A DNA stretch of 64,000 bases, from positions 699,364 to 763,363 of the forward strand of contig NW_025064899.1 of the NCBI RefSeq assembly GCF_019112545.1, read 5' to 3'. The notes beneath the pieces are model-generated. The model had not been told where the DNA came from. It saw only the letters and a program-made list of their open reading frames with translations, and ran no database searches. Made by a program: the position numbers and the translations under genes. Below, one piece after another: positions 21,683 to 32,794 of the stretch (positions are counted from its first letter, which is position 1; each line of letters opens with the position of its first letter). This DNA is from Guyanagaster necrorhizus (lineage: Eukaryota; Basidiomycota; Agaricomycetes; Agaricales; Physalacriaceae).

Positions 21683-22460
21683 TCACAGGGCTCCCCACCT
21701 TCCTCCATGCCAAGTCAGTATATCCTTCCATTCCTCGCTGTCTGCACCATAAATAATACGAACCCACAAAAGCCACCCGCTAATAGAGAAATCCGCGTAA
21801 GAAATCACATCTCCCATGAAATACTTGTCCTCCTTCATCCAGGCATCGATCTTTCCGAAATCATTCCTCAGTCGCGCCCATTCCTTTTCCTTATGAACAC
21901 CCTTCGGAGCCGCCTCCTCAAGTGTCCTGCCGTCCAACGTATTCTTCTCTTTGGTGTCCCTGAAGAACCCTTGGCTGCGAGGATTCAAGATAGAGAAGGT
22001 CGTGACAACTGTGAATTGGCAGAGAGCGCCAAATTTATTTTCCAGGGCGTCGTTGAAAGCATAATGGAATGCGTCGGTTCCGAGGGGGATGGCGGTAGGC
22101 GTGTCAGGGTAGGTTTTGTCGAGGTATCGCGCGATCTCGGCCGAGTCTGATATGACAGCTCCAGTTGAAGCGTCGTGAAGGACAGGAAGAGTGTAATGGG
22201 ATGTTACTCCGTCGCGTTTAGTAAGGTGGGATTTAGTCCCGGTTTTCGCGTACAGCAGTTCGATATCGGGGTATTCGACCCATTCTGTTTGATAGGGGAG
22301 GCCCTTGTAGTTGAGGACGTATCTATGATAAATGCGTGTCAGTAAGCATCTTTCATAGTAAAACGTAGATATGAACATGCCTGGCTTTCCAGACATTAGG
22401 GGACCAAGCGTTGCCTGGGGCAGTTGAGGGTATATCGTACAGAGTGATAGGCGCGGACAT
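21683..22460 (-). CDS. Glutathione S-transferase-like protein GST1, C-terminus truncated
   Basis: Exon 1 is 22381-22460 and exon 2 is 21683-22322, giving 239 residues. The N-terminal thioredoxin-like half includes LYDIPST, WSPNVWKARYVLNYKGLPY and the SDSAEIARYLD segment that would bind the glutathione gamma-glutamyl group. The C-terminal helical half ends at HGGRWGAL. Compared with GST2/GST3, one base is missing after GCCCT near 21687, which brings in a TGA and removes about 11 residues. The intron begins with GC rather than GT (22379-22380). Related basidiomycete proteins are annotated as GSTs; the substrate is unknown. Polygalacturonase D lies 0.9 kb upstream in the same orientation. Confidence 0.8.
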
Positions 22461-23340
22461 TTTAGACGATGAGAATGAAGAATTATCTCTCAGTATATAT
22501 AGGAGTCAAAAGATCGGCTTTCATGGGGGGTTGTCATATGCGTAGGTTAATTGACAATTGCTTGGACCGTCTGATTGGTCCTGATGAAATAAACTCCATC
22601 GGATTCCCGTCGACACGAAAACACGCATCGCATTACTGCTCTGTTTTGATACATCGTGAAGGCCTATAGCAGTGGCGGATTTTTGATTCTGGTAGATGAT
22701 CTCCATTTAATAATGCGGCTTCAAGCCAAAAGCTACCACAAGAAGGGTGAACTAGAAGCCATCCTGACTTAGGCGTTTCTGCGCCATTATAGATATTCAA
22801 GTAGTAACCGCTCTCCCAGAAGATGAGCCTTCTGAGGCTCATGGAAATTGAAATTGTAAGGTGAGCATGATCCCAACTTGATTTGAATCAAGTCCGACCC
22901 AATGAACCCAGGACTGGTTTATGTCAATGACTGCGAATCAGACTGTTCTCCTGTTCGAAGGAAAGCTGTCCTGGATTCCATTAGAGGTAAGTATTCGTGA
23001 CAATCGTTGTTCCGAGTCAAGAGTTCATGATAGTGGATGATTAGTGATGATCAGAGTGTTTAAGTCCCGATTTGGCAATGAACGCCAAACTCTTTGGGCC
23101 GGTAATCTAAGCCGAATTATTCTGTCCACAATTAGTATTCAATTTCAGCTTACGGTTTTATCGGAAGAGGAAGGTATTTCCGCCATGGGTAATGACTGGT
23201 TTCAAATATCAAGGAAGTGTGCGTTCAAGCGAAGAATTAAACCCTTTCCAGATGGCCTTGCGAGACTCAAGAAAAAGCATGACATGGAATAAATTAGGGA
23301 TTATTACTATTAACTGACAGAGAGGGTTGAATTAACGGGC
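22461..23340. other. Intergenic region between GST1 and polygalacturonase D
   Basis: No gene is recognised. It should contain the GST1 promoter and the 3' UTR of D. Confidence 0.4.
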
Positions 23341-25161
23341 TTAGTACGAGCCACCAGAAATCTATTCTCAAAGTCAGGAGACAATCAAAACCAAGAAAGA
23401 ACGGATACATACAGTAGCATCGTCGCTGTCAACCGTACCCTCTGAGCCGCCTGTGATCTTCAATTTGGAGAAGTCCCATGTTCTGCATAGGATAGGATCA
23501 GGATCCAAGTAACGCGGTCGTCGATGGTGCTTACCCAGAACAGGCTCCGCAATCGATCGTCAGACGCTTGGCATCGTCTCCAACCCTAGCGAAGATTTGC
23601 ATGAGTACAACGACGGCATGAACGAGACGCTTGACTCACGTGATGGTCGTGGTGCTTCCAGTGAAGTTGATATCTCTGTCAGAATATATGAAAAGCCGTA
23701 ATCATAGCCTGGACATCAACCTGACTCACGAAATGGGGCCACCAGTTCCGGGGGTACCGTCATCGTCGGGGTATGACTGGGTGATCAAGACACCGTATTT
23801 GTCGATGCCGGTGATGGTATTTCTGTATGGACGAGCATAAGAGAGCTGGAGCAACAGCTGCAGTATACTCACCCAGAGTACGTGATGTCAGACACAGACG
23901 CATCAGTGGCTGAAGCTTTGACCTTGATTCTGAGTAGGCAATTCAGAAGAGTGAACACCACAATAAAGCCTCAGATACTTTACCTCAATCCGTACATCGA
24001 GTCCTTAACGGTGTTCCCAGAGATCGTCACGTCTGATACGGAATTGTCACTGGAGATGGAACCGATTGAAATGCCATGGCCGCCAGAGCACGTGTTGTCC
24101 TCGAAACTGGTGAATTCATCAGGTAAGCGGCTACTTTCACGAATGGAATGTCACATACACGATGCTAGAGCCATCATTGATAGCAAGGCAGTCATCCTGG
24201 TTCTTCACGACAGAGTTCTTAATAGTCACGTCATCTGCGGAAACGTCGAAACCCTGCAAATCATCAGCTTTGGAGTAATAGGATATGAAACAGTACCCAC
24301 ATCGGTGTTGGCACCGAGATCATCGGTATCTCCATCGCTGTTGTCGACCTATGAAGGTCAGGTAAGCCTCTGACAGACGAACGAAAGGAATTCGGCGTAC
24401 CGTGATGCTGTCGAAGACGAGGCCGTCACTGTTACCGATGGAGATAGCCTGAGCGGGGCTGTTCAATACCGTGAAGTCAGAGTAGGTGCCGGAGCCCTTG
24501 AACCTAGGTCCAGCGTCAGGTGCTAGAACATCATTGCGAACATGAAAGGACGTGCTTCAAGAGCGGGTGAGGCTTGTCGACACCGCCGTCTGTGCCTTCT
24601 CCATCCCAGTAGTCGGCACCATTTCCCTGTCAAGGCCATTGTAACATTGAAGCGGTAAAATAATGAAACGGTGCTCACGTCGAATGAGTATCCTGCGCCA
24701 TTGAATGTGATGTCGTCGCCGTCGATGGTGAATAATGGTCCATCGCCTGGGAGAGCATCGACCCGGTCAGATCCCGGTCAGATAACTATGAGAGGTACGC
24801 ACTAGAAGTCTTGGCGAAGGTGATGTCGCCAGCCATGGTGATGGTCGCGCCTGATTTGGGCTAATGGAAATACATGAGATATATTTGATGCTTGGTCGAA
24901 AGGGACGTACAGAGAGTGACAATGTGCCTGGAGATCATTGCGGTCAGCAAGGAAATGTAAAGGAGTGTCCTTGGACTTACTTCCGCTAGGAACAGTGAAG
25001 GCAGAGATGGTAACCGAAGAGCAACTCGAGATGGATGAAGCGGTCGATACAGACGAAATCGTGCAACTTGAACGCTCCTCCAGTTCTTCAGTCGGGATAG
25101 CCGACACGACCGCAAGCACTGCGGCGGTAAAGACGAACTGGCGGAAAGCGTGTGTGAACAT
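23341..25161 (-). CDS. Endopolygalacturonase D (GH28), secreted, intact, 15 exons
   Basis: Exons in transcript order are 24981-25161, 24911-24927, 24803-24860, 24679-24746, 24556-24626, 24401-24503, 24301-24348, 24159-24253, 23984-24106, 23873-23929, 23730-23822, 23640-23675, 23535-23585, 23413-23482 and 23341-23361. Every exon has the same length as in gene A and the product is 363 residues. Signal peptide, NTD, QDDC, GGHG and RIK motifs are all present. Intron 5 has a GC donor (24554-24555) as in A, and the exon 6 intron of B and C is absent. From exon 3 to the stop D is nearly identical to A, including introns, but exon 1 and introns 1-2 differ from A. Confidence 0.93.
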
Positions 25162-25283
25162 GATGAATGAAGGTGAGAGATGCAAAAGACTGAAAGCAAA
25201 CCAGAGATGCTGAATACTCCGACCTCGACATCTCCTGATTTTTATACCGTTCAAACGACTGTGCTGGAATATTCACGGAGGTG
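25162..25283 (-). promoter_or_regulatory. Promoter of polygalacturonase D
   Basis: The conserved block CACCTCCGTGAATATTCC (minus strand) is at 25266-25283, and a TATA-like GGTATAAAAA sits near 25240-25249. The arrangement matches genes A and B, with the block 105 bp from the ATG. Confidence 0.6.
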
Positions 25284-26186
25284 GACGCCTAAAAAGAAAC
25301 TTCTGCAAAGAATGCATAGATGATCTGCATGCTGAAACGAGGTTGACATAATATTCTGTGAGATCTTTTCAGCCACCCATAGCGACCCGGCGCCCTTGGC
25401 GTCGTCCGAAAGTCCGAGTAACAAGCACCCCGCCTTCAGCCGTGGAAAACAATCTCCAATGCGTCCTCTATGGAACAAACGGTTATAGGAAAACACATAA
25501 GTTTTGTAGCATTGTATGAATTTTCATACCAAGAAGTCTTTTCCGGCCCACCTGGTGTGAACACACGGATGCTGGTTTCGCATCCGACTCCATTCACTAA
25601 GTACATCTTCCCCTCCAGGGCCATCCAGACCATCTCTCGTCTAAGCGGCACGGTTAAATTTTCCGAGAATGTGCAAGATACAAATAATTCCGCTTTTTGC
25701 AACCGATGTACTAGTGCTATAGCATACAACCCACAAGGTCCCGATCCCGGTACACCTGGATGGCAGCCATTTTAGTAAATGCAAGGAAAACAGATTTAAT
25801 TCAGCCCCGGCCCGACAGATTAGAAGACTAGAACAATTTTGAATATTTTTTCGATCAGTGTCCCGCCTTTTGACTACGAAAATGGTCACCTGGCAGAAAT
25901 CGGAGAAATAAGCCAGCGTCACTGAATAACTTTGGCACACCATTCCGAAAGCTCTCAGCTGAATTCCCTAGAGCAGATAGATTCGGCACAAGAAGCTGAG
26001 GTGACGGTGTTTACGATATTAACCGAGAGCGCCGCTATACTACATATTCTGAATATGCACGACAGCATAAGTGAGCAACGTTTCAAATCAACTATATCAC
26101 AAACACTTGTCAATCAACAGCGGTGCATTTAAACAAGACATCGTACCGGGGTTCTCTTATGGTATCAAAAACGTTGTAGAATCGTA
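25284..26186. other. Upstream region of polygalacturonase D without a recognised gene
   Basis: Homology with the upstream region of B fades soon after the conserved block. Two overlapping frames of about 100 codons on opposite strands near 25440-25940 show no family resemblance. Confidence 0.35.
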
Positions 26187-26469
26187 TAAGCGTCTGTTTC
26201 CTGAGCTTTCAAAGGTGTCCAGCCTCATGTACCGTAGATATTAATAGCAAGCCGTCGACCTTTATAGTCACAGGTGCTTTGCTTTCAGACTTGTTGAAGG
26301 CGAGGTCGCAAATCTCACCCGAGAGGCTACGCCGTTTTTTTTTTACATCACAAACGTGCGCGGTGCCGAAATATCGGTAGCTATACAGTTAGATTTACGA
26401 CAACATGCCATAGCAGAGTCAGCTGAGCGACTTTTCTGGACTAGGGAGGAGGCATTACGCACTGTATGA
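26187..26469 (+). pseudogene. Unidentified coding-like fragment
   Basis: An ATG-less open frame of about 90 codons ends at TGA 26467-26469. Its second half includes STFIVTGALLSDLLKAR, ISPERLRRFF, ITNVRGAEISVAIQLDLR and AESAERLFWTREEALRTV. This has natural protein composition, but I cannot name the family. It overlaps the 3' end of the opposite nucleotidyltransferase frame by about 30 bp. It may be a last exon or a gene relic. Confidence 0.25.
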
Positions 26470-27402
26470 TGGAAGCTTGACGTATTTTACCTCTGGAAGA
26501 AGAGCGAAGCGACAGGCTTGTTCTTGCTCGACATTCTCGGCGGTCAATATGGCTACAAATCGATTCATATATAAATGCGAATCCGATACAAAATAATGAG
26601 TGTAATCTGAGAAAACTTAGCAGAAGCTCCGATGACGAAAGCGCCACTTGCCAAGAAAACACAAATCCAACATCTGCCCACCCTTGCATAAAATCGGGAT
26701 AGTCCCCAACAAATCGAGCCACTCTCCGATGACTCTCTTCAATGAACCAGCCTGGCATCCACTGCTCTGACGGCGAGTTCACTCCCACATGATAGTGGGT
26801 CTTGGCCAAATCCAGCAGCTCGTCTAAGTCCGTCACATCAATCGGCTCTTTCTCCTGCATATACACCTTCTCCGAGTCGACGTGGTCCTCCCACCCACGA
26901 AGTTTCATCAACAGCATACACATGAAGGGCATAAGAGGCAGATCTCGGTAACGCTGTACATACGTTATCCGACTGAATGGCACCAGCGGGATTTGAAGGT
27001 TCGTCGAAGCCCCAGGAGTAAGGATGTCCACTTTACAAGAGCGTATCCCCCGCCCTTTGGAATTAATCCGGAGTGCATACCACAAAACACGATACGTCGC
27101 CTGTGGATTGACGGAACGTTTGAGGAAGAACCTGTCATCTGCCTCAACGAGGAGGTCCTTTATGTCCTCGGCATTCACATCATCGTCGAGGACAACGAGG
27201 TCTACATCCTAGGCAGAAGGTCAAGTGAAGAAATGGAAATGATACCGAATATGCATACGTTGGGGTCTCTACCACTCATGCCGTATATCGAACAAGCAGC
27301 ACTCCCAAACAGACAGCATTCGTACCCGCTATCTCGGAGAGCCTTCACCGCTGCACGGGCAGCACGCCGGACTTCCAGAGAAGAGAGCGGATCAGCGGGC
27401 AT
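26441..27402 (-). CDS. Nucleotidyltransferase-fold protein (hypothetical), 2 exons
   Basis: Exon 1 (27259-27402) and exon 2 (from 27208) join in phase 0 to give LFGSAACSIYG and then GRDPNDVDLVVL. This is the GS...DxD arrangement of the polymerase beta/nucleotidyltransferase superfamily. The open frame runs to 26441 (303 residues), but the part after about 26640 is hydrophobic and atypical, so another intron or an earlier end is likely. Similar fungal proteins are known only as nucleotidyltransferase-like hypotheticals; substrate and role are unknown. It diverges from TRS33 across 164 bp. Confidence 0.7.
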
Positions 27403-27566
27403 GGTGGTGGTGGTGGTAGCAGGTAAAGGTATTTTGTGGTACCATGACCGTGACGGTGAGAAGAACTAAAATGCGACGGCCGAGGCGCGTGTCTGATATT
27501 CCCACGAATATGTAATCCTTCTTGCACCTAGACCACTATCATCTGATTCTTCTTCCCCCCGCAACG
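27403..27566. promoter_or_regulatory. Bidirectional promoter region between the nucleotidyltransferase and TRS33 genes
   Basis: Only 164 bp separate the two ATGs, so both 5' UTRs and core promoters must lie here. No clear TATA box is seen. Confidence 0.5.
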
Positions 27567-28452
27567 ATGGCATCCCTAGCAGCAATGGCGGAGCCGCCTG
27601 TTCGTCACGTCGACGGCGCAATGATGGACTATTTCATGATAGAGCTCGTCAATGCCGTCCGGGCATCTTCATCAGTCGCGATGGCTCGCGCAAAGAAAGT
27701 CGAACAAGAGATGGTCGAGTCTGGATTGATACCGCCGCCAGCACCATCAGCACCAGTGTTGCCTCTCAAAGATAATCCTAGGGACTCGTTGTCTAGCATT
27801 GCTTCGCGAAACAGTGCCGCCGCCAAAGCAAATCCAGTGACCGAGGCAGAGGAGGCGGTACGGATGCGCTTGGAGGCCATTGGGATGCACGTCGGTGCCA
27901 ATTTTACAGAGAGGTGCGCGTCGTGCCAATGCAGGAGGCCGTCTGTGCTGAAGACCGATATAGACTTTGCTTGGAAAGGATGCTTTTCTCCGAAACGCTC
28001 GACGCCGTCAAGTTCATCTGCAAGGATATTTGGACCGCCTGTTGGGACAAGCAAGTTGATAATCTGCGGACAAATCATAGGGTCATTACCCTCCTTTCGT
28101 TGGCATTCTGTTGCTGATGCTGCCTTAGGGTGTCTACGTCCTCCAGGATAATTCGTTCAAATCAATCTCTCGCCTTTCTTCTTGGAAGGGCCGTGAAGAT
28201 GCCTTGCAGCAAGCAAAAATGGTGATTCTATTTCTCTCTAAATTATACATTCTTATCGATGACATCTTGTAGTATGTTGCTTTACCAGCTGGTATCATCA
28301 AGGGCGCCCTCTCAAGGTTGGGATACAACAGCACCGTCGCTCCAGAAGTTACATCCCTTCCGCAATGCAAGTTCTATCATATTGTCCACATCCATGCTTT
28401 TGACCGATTGTTTGGATAAGGCACTTTCCAAGTCAAACTTCCAAAGTCGTAA
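27567..28452 (+). CDS. TRS33: TRAPP complex subunit Trs33 (TRAPPC6), 5 exons
   Basis: Trs33 is a Bet3-family subunit of the TRAPP tethering complexes that activate Rab GTPases at the Golgi. Exons are 27567-27913, 27964-28081, 28129-28221, 28273-28370 and 28425-28452, giving 227 residues. Conserved features include IGMHVGANFTER, LDAVKFICKDIW, the signature DNLRTNHRGVYVLQDNSF and the ending GALSRLGYNSTVAPE followed by CxFQVKLPKS. An N-terminal extension of about 110 residues is usual in basidiomycete homologs. An in-frame ATG at 27522 exists; I chose 27567 because the extra residues look like 5' UTR. The last intron (28371-28424) has a GT donor but the only frame-compatible acceptor reads GCAC, so it would be GT-AC. 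Confidence 0.9.
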
Positions 28453-29419
28453 GATAAAGAATTGCGCTACACGGCAGATATAGTAGGTTTATGCTTATTT
28501 AACTGCTATTCCTGGGAGTCTGACACAATAAGTTAGGAAGTATATGCACTCTCTTGCACGTGTGCTGGGGATAGTCGTCCAGACTTCTGAGGCTGAATGC
28601 GGGAGGTATGAGATTATGACTTGGCTCAAAGGCTTCATTCGGGGTGCTACGCTGCCAACGAACCACGGGTCTGTCACAACAAAGATTGCGTTTCTGATTA
28701 CGGGCGTAATATCACGATGTATCAGCCAGTCAATAGTGCGTTCTGTATGCCATATGCCTCTGGATCTGAAATACTGCTTTATATTTGTCTTCGTGCGGAC
28801 CGAAGGAACTTCATCAGATTGAGCTGTAGCATGCGGGGTGGAACAGTGATGCCGTCTTCGAAAACTGTTTGGAAATGGAACTACGTCACGCGAGCTCCTT
28901 CTCGCCTTTCATTTAAGCAGGGCTACATGTAGCAAGCAAGAACGTGGAGACCGAACGGTTAGTTTTCTTGTAGATCCACGTTCGACATGCTATTACAGGC
29001 TCCCAATACCGGCAAGTCCGCACTGTCGAGCTCGAGGTGAGTTTTCCTCTAATTTTTTATTTCTCGCTCCATGTCGACTACTAGCATTGTTTAGGAAAGG
29101 CTTGGAAGTCGTAAACACAACAACTAAACTATGTTACCTGGCTAAAGTTTGTCCACACACGACAAACTGTGACATCTACCCCTTCACTCAGCCTTAGATG
29201 TGACGTGCCTTCCCATCGACAGGCGCAAAAATGTGAATGTGTTCCATTCTACCTTCCAAGTCCAGCTTCCGAAGCGGCCGTGACGTATCATATTGAGCCA
29301 CCTGTCTCCTTCAATATTGTCAAATCACCTTCACCCTACGATATTGCCGCAGAATGTTGTTAAGGCCAACTTGACTATATCGACATGTCAGAACTACTGC
29401 CCGGGAAAGCAAGTTGACA
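28453..29419. other. Intergenic region without a recognised gene
   Basis: Several 60-100 codon frames around 28540-28930 have no family resemblance. No RNA gene is seen. Confidence 0.4.
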
Positions 29420-31045
29420 TCGAAGTGCAATGACCTGCTCCTACAACGCGTGGCTGGTCATACCTCCTCGCATTTTCGCTCTCATTCTCGTTCATCAACG
29501 CCATCCACCACAGACCTTTCCCGTAGCTCGCGTGTAGCACCCCAGAACGAGATGACAGAAATTTTTCAAACGGATCATCATCAGCAACTGTCGCTATATC
29601 CCATGCCTTATTCTGGACCGTGATCGATGCTCAGATCCAGAGCCGTTCCACCAACACTGGATAATTGTTCATAAAAATGCAACAGGAAGTCACCCGGTAT
29701 AGATTAGGCGTGAGTCTCATTCACCGTCCTTTATCACGATACCTGGTTGGACGATTTGCATACAACATGCAGACTCATTTATGATTTACTTGTACATGCC
29801 TGTCTACAAACACGCAGCGAATATTTATGTGCTTCTTCTTCCCACCGGTCTCATTATAGAACAGTCTCATACTTCTCAAAGTCCTTCACCAACGTGCCCC
29901 ACCTACCTTCGTGCCACGTCAAGATATCCTTCCACTCTTCGCTATCCGCACCACATACGGTGCGAATCCACAAGATTGACGCACTAACCGTGAAATCCGC
30001 ATACGACACAGTATCCCCCATGACATACCTATCCCCCTTGCCATACCATGCATTGACCTTGCCCAAATCCTCCTTGACCCTGGCCCACTCCCTCTTCCTA
30101 TCCTCACCCTTCGGGCTCACATCCTCCAATTTCCTCCCCCCAAACGCGTTGGCCTCCCTCGTCCTCCTATAATACTCCTCGCTGACGGGATTCAAGAGGA
30201 AGGTGGCCGGTATTCCAACGAGCTTCCGGAGAGCACCAGACTGGGAGCGTACTAACGCCTCGTGAAAGGCGTAGTGGAATGCATCAGTGCCCGCAGGGAT
30301 AACAGTGGGTGTTTCGGGGTAGATTTTGTCGAGGTACCGGACGATGGCTGCGGAGTCGGAGACAAAGGCGCCAGTGGAGGGATCGTAAAGAAGGGGCAGA
30401 GTGTAGTGGGGTGTTATGCCGTCAGCTTTGGTAGCGCTGGCTTGCACGCCGAGCTTTTTGTACAGGGCTTCGATGTGAGGGAACTCAACCCATTCAGTGC
30501 GGTATGGAAGGCCCTTATAGTTGATGACGTATCTGGACGCCATGGTGAGCGGTGTGTACTACGCTGGGAAATTTAAAGGAACGGACCTGACTTTATTGCC
30601 GTTAGGCGACCATGCGTTATTGAGGAGAGTCGAGGGGATGTCGTATAGAGTGAGAGACTTGGACATTTTGGATGATGATTGACCTAATCTCAGGGATCGA
30701 CAGATATAGTGACTCGAAGACCGTGGGATTGATTATGGAGTATTTCCTGCCACTTGACGTTTTGATACTGTCACGTGGGCGAGCTGACTGATGAACGACG
30801 TTCTAGCTCATGAAGAATTCCCGCGGGTCCCCGTTAACGAGAAAGATTTGAAATCAGAACGTGACTCTTCTCTTACCACCCTTGTCCGAGTCGTGTATGG
30901 GAAGGAAATTTCTTCCATTTGACTGGATCGCTTGCCGTGTCAAGTGGTGAGAGACGAGTATAGAACCGTGTTAATTTCCTTCGCGACAAGAGGTGCTGAT
31001 GGTACTGGTTTTACGGAGATTTCTCTTTCGATCAGCTCCGAGTAG
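29420..31045. repeat. Segmental duplication, copy 1 (contains GST2)
   Basis: This stretch matches 40570-42155 in the same orientation. It includes the downstream region, the complete GST gene and about 380 bp upstream of its ATG. Identity is highest in the GST coding and promoter parts and lower in the downstream 400 bp. Confidence 0.8.
29854..30666 (-). CDS. Glutathione S-transferase-like protein GST2, 2 exons
   Basis: Exon 1 is 30587-30666 and exon 2 is 29854-30532; the product is 252 residues. It starts MSKSLTLYDIPST, carries RYVINYKGLPYRTEWVEFP in the thioredoxin-like domain and VSDSAAIVRYLDK at the glutathione-binding position, and ends WHEGRWGTLVKDFEKYETVL. In exon 1 the segment SPNGNKVRY differs from the SPNxWKARY of the paralogs, so a conserved Trp is lost. 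The reading frame is intact and the intron is GT-AG. It is likely cytosolic; the substrate is unknown. Confidence 0.85.
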
Positions 31046-31930
31046 TAACCTGAGGAATCGACATTTATACTCAAGAGGTGCTCTCATAATTTTCCACTAC
31101 TTGATGCTCCGGTATTGACATGTGTGCGGGCCGACGAACGTTGACCGATAACCGATGAAGGAAGGCTATAATTGAAATTCATGTCGGGTTTCCGTTTATT
31201 ATGAAGAAAAATCGGAGGGAAAACGTGACCAGACTGATGACAATCTTTCTCATACACCGTAACGAGTTCTGCGAGTTCTCATACCGGTTTCTCAGGCTAT
31301 CTGAATCTCTCTCTCACATTCTGGCAAGCCTGCTTGATCATATCTTCGTGGAACTCGTATCTCTATATAATGTCTGGTAGCCGGGGCGGGTGTATTGCAA
31401 GTGGTTGCAGAAATTCAAACTCACACAGATAACTACACAACCCCGTCAGTAACCACCGCTTTGAGCAAAAAATAAAATAGCGTTTTCATAAAACTAGTTT
31501 ACCTGTCCTGTAAAAAAAGGTATACAGGACGGGTACAATTTCCATTAAAAGAGGTGGCCAATCAGTGTTCTCGACATGTGCTCGCACTATGACCTTTTCG
31601 GGACCCATCCGATTAAGTTCCGCGCAATCGAGGATACCGAGTCCCGACCAAGCCCAATCAAACCGCGTCATAAGTGAAGGAGAAAAGAAGGAAATCTCCA
31701 GTCGTGAGCCCGCCAAAACACTCCTGAACATCTGAAATCAGCTACCTGCTCGTAGATGGAAGTACAATACCTTTGTATGTTTGTATTCTTAAGAACACCC
31801 GGACATATGAATGCTGCAAATTTTATTTTTGAAAGAGCCAGAACCCGCACCAAAATGAACGAAGACAAAAGAAAGACGTGATTAAGATACAAATAAGTAT
31901 TCGCTTGCGATCTCCAATGGGTATCAAAAT
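31046..31930. other. Intergenic region between GST2 and the wall-protein gene
   Basis: No gene is recognised. It holds the rest of the GST2 upstream region and the 3' UTR of the next gene. Confidence 0.4.
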
Positions 31931-32794
31931 TTAGAGGAGAATCGCGAACACCACAGACGATACGCCCATAACCATCAGCGCCTGCCATGCCTGTGCACCA
32001 AAGTTCACTGCGCCATTACTAGTCTTGGCAGAGTTTGAATTGGTACTTTTGGCAGACGCCTCCGTCGTGCTTGTACTGGTAGTATCGGAGGCGGCTAACG
32101 ACGTTGCCTCGGTCGTGGTCTGAACCGTACTCGTGGTCATTACTGATGCTGAGTACGTGGCAGAAGTAGAGTTCGAAGAAAAGTCAGGAGCCGCAACAGC
32201 AAGGGAGGGATCGACAAGGGCGCCGGTCCCCCAGGCGATATCAGAACCGTCGGGTTGAGTAGAGTTTGTGGGTGTAGTGCTTTTACCGTTGGTAGAGGCA
32301 ATAGTGAAGCGGGTGACCCAGGTCGTGTTGGCAGCTGCAGGAGCGGTGAACTGATAGAAATAGATTGCAGAGTTAGGGGTCACCTGCCGCCAAAAAAAAA
32401 AAAAAAGATCAGTAACTGAAAGCAGAAAATTGCCAGTCCCACCCAGAAGGTATAACACTTACGTCTGGACATGTATAGTTGTATGAACCGTCTGCTGTTC
32501 CGTCTTGTCCTGTTGCAACCGCTGAATTACACATGGCATCATGAATACGCAGCACTTTGATACACCAGCGAAGATCTTACTTGTTATGTGAACCATGGCA
32601 GTGTTGCTCCCGGTCATCAGCTCGATAGCCATGTCCTTCCATGCCGTCGTCGACGATTTGTCTCCGGTCCATTCTATAACGCAGGTATCTCCCTCGTCAT
32701 ACGAGTCACCCGGTCCTGGAACGGTAGGAACGACATCGGCATAGGCACCAATGATGGCGGAGATAACAGTGATAGTGAACAGCTTTGAAAACAT
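31931..32794 (-). CDS. Kre9/Knh1-like GPI-anchored cell wall protein, 3 exons
   Basis: Exons are 32581-32794, 32463-32521 and 31931-32383, giving 241 residues. A signal peptide (MFSKLFTITVISAIIGAYA) leads into a Kre9/KNH-type beta-sandwich domain with DSYDEGDTCVIEWTGD and WKDMAIELMTGSN, then YTCPDVTPNSAIYFYQF. About 80 Ser/Thr-rich residues follow. The C-terminus is hydrophobic (WQALMVMGVSSVVFAILL) after a small-residue region, the pattern of a GPI attachment signal. Kre9-domain proteins are linked to beta-1,6-glucan and wall assembly. The last intron has a T-run polypyrimidine tract of about 15 nt before its AG. Confidence 0.85.
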
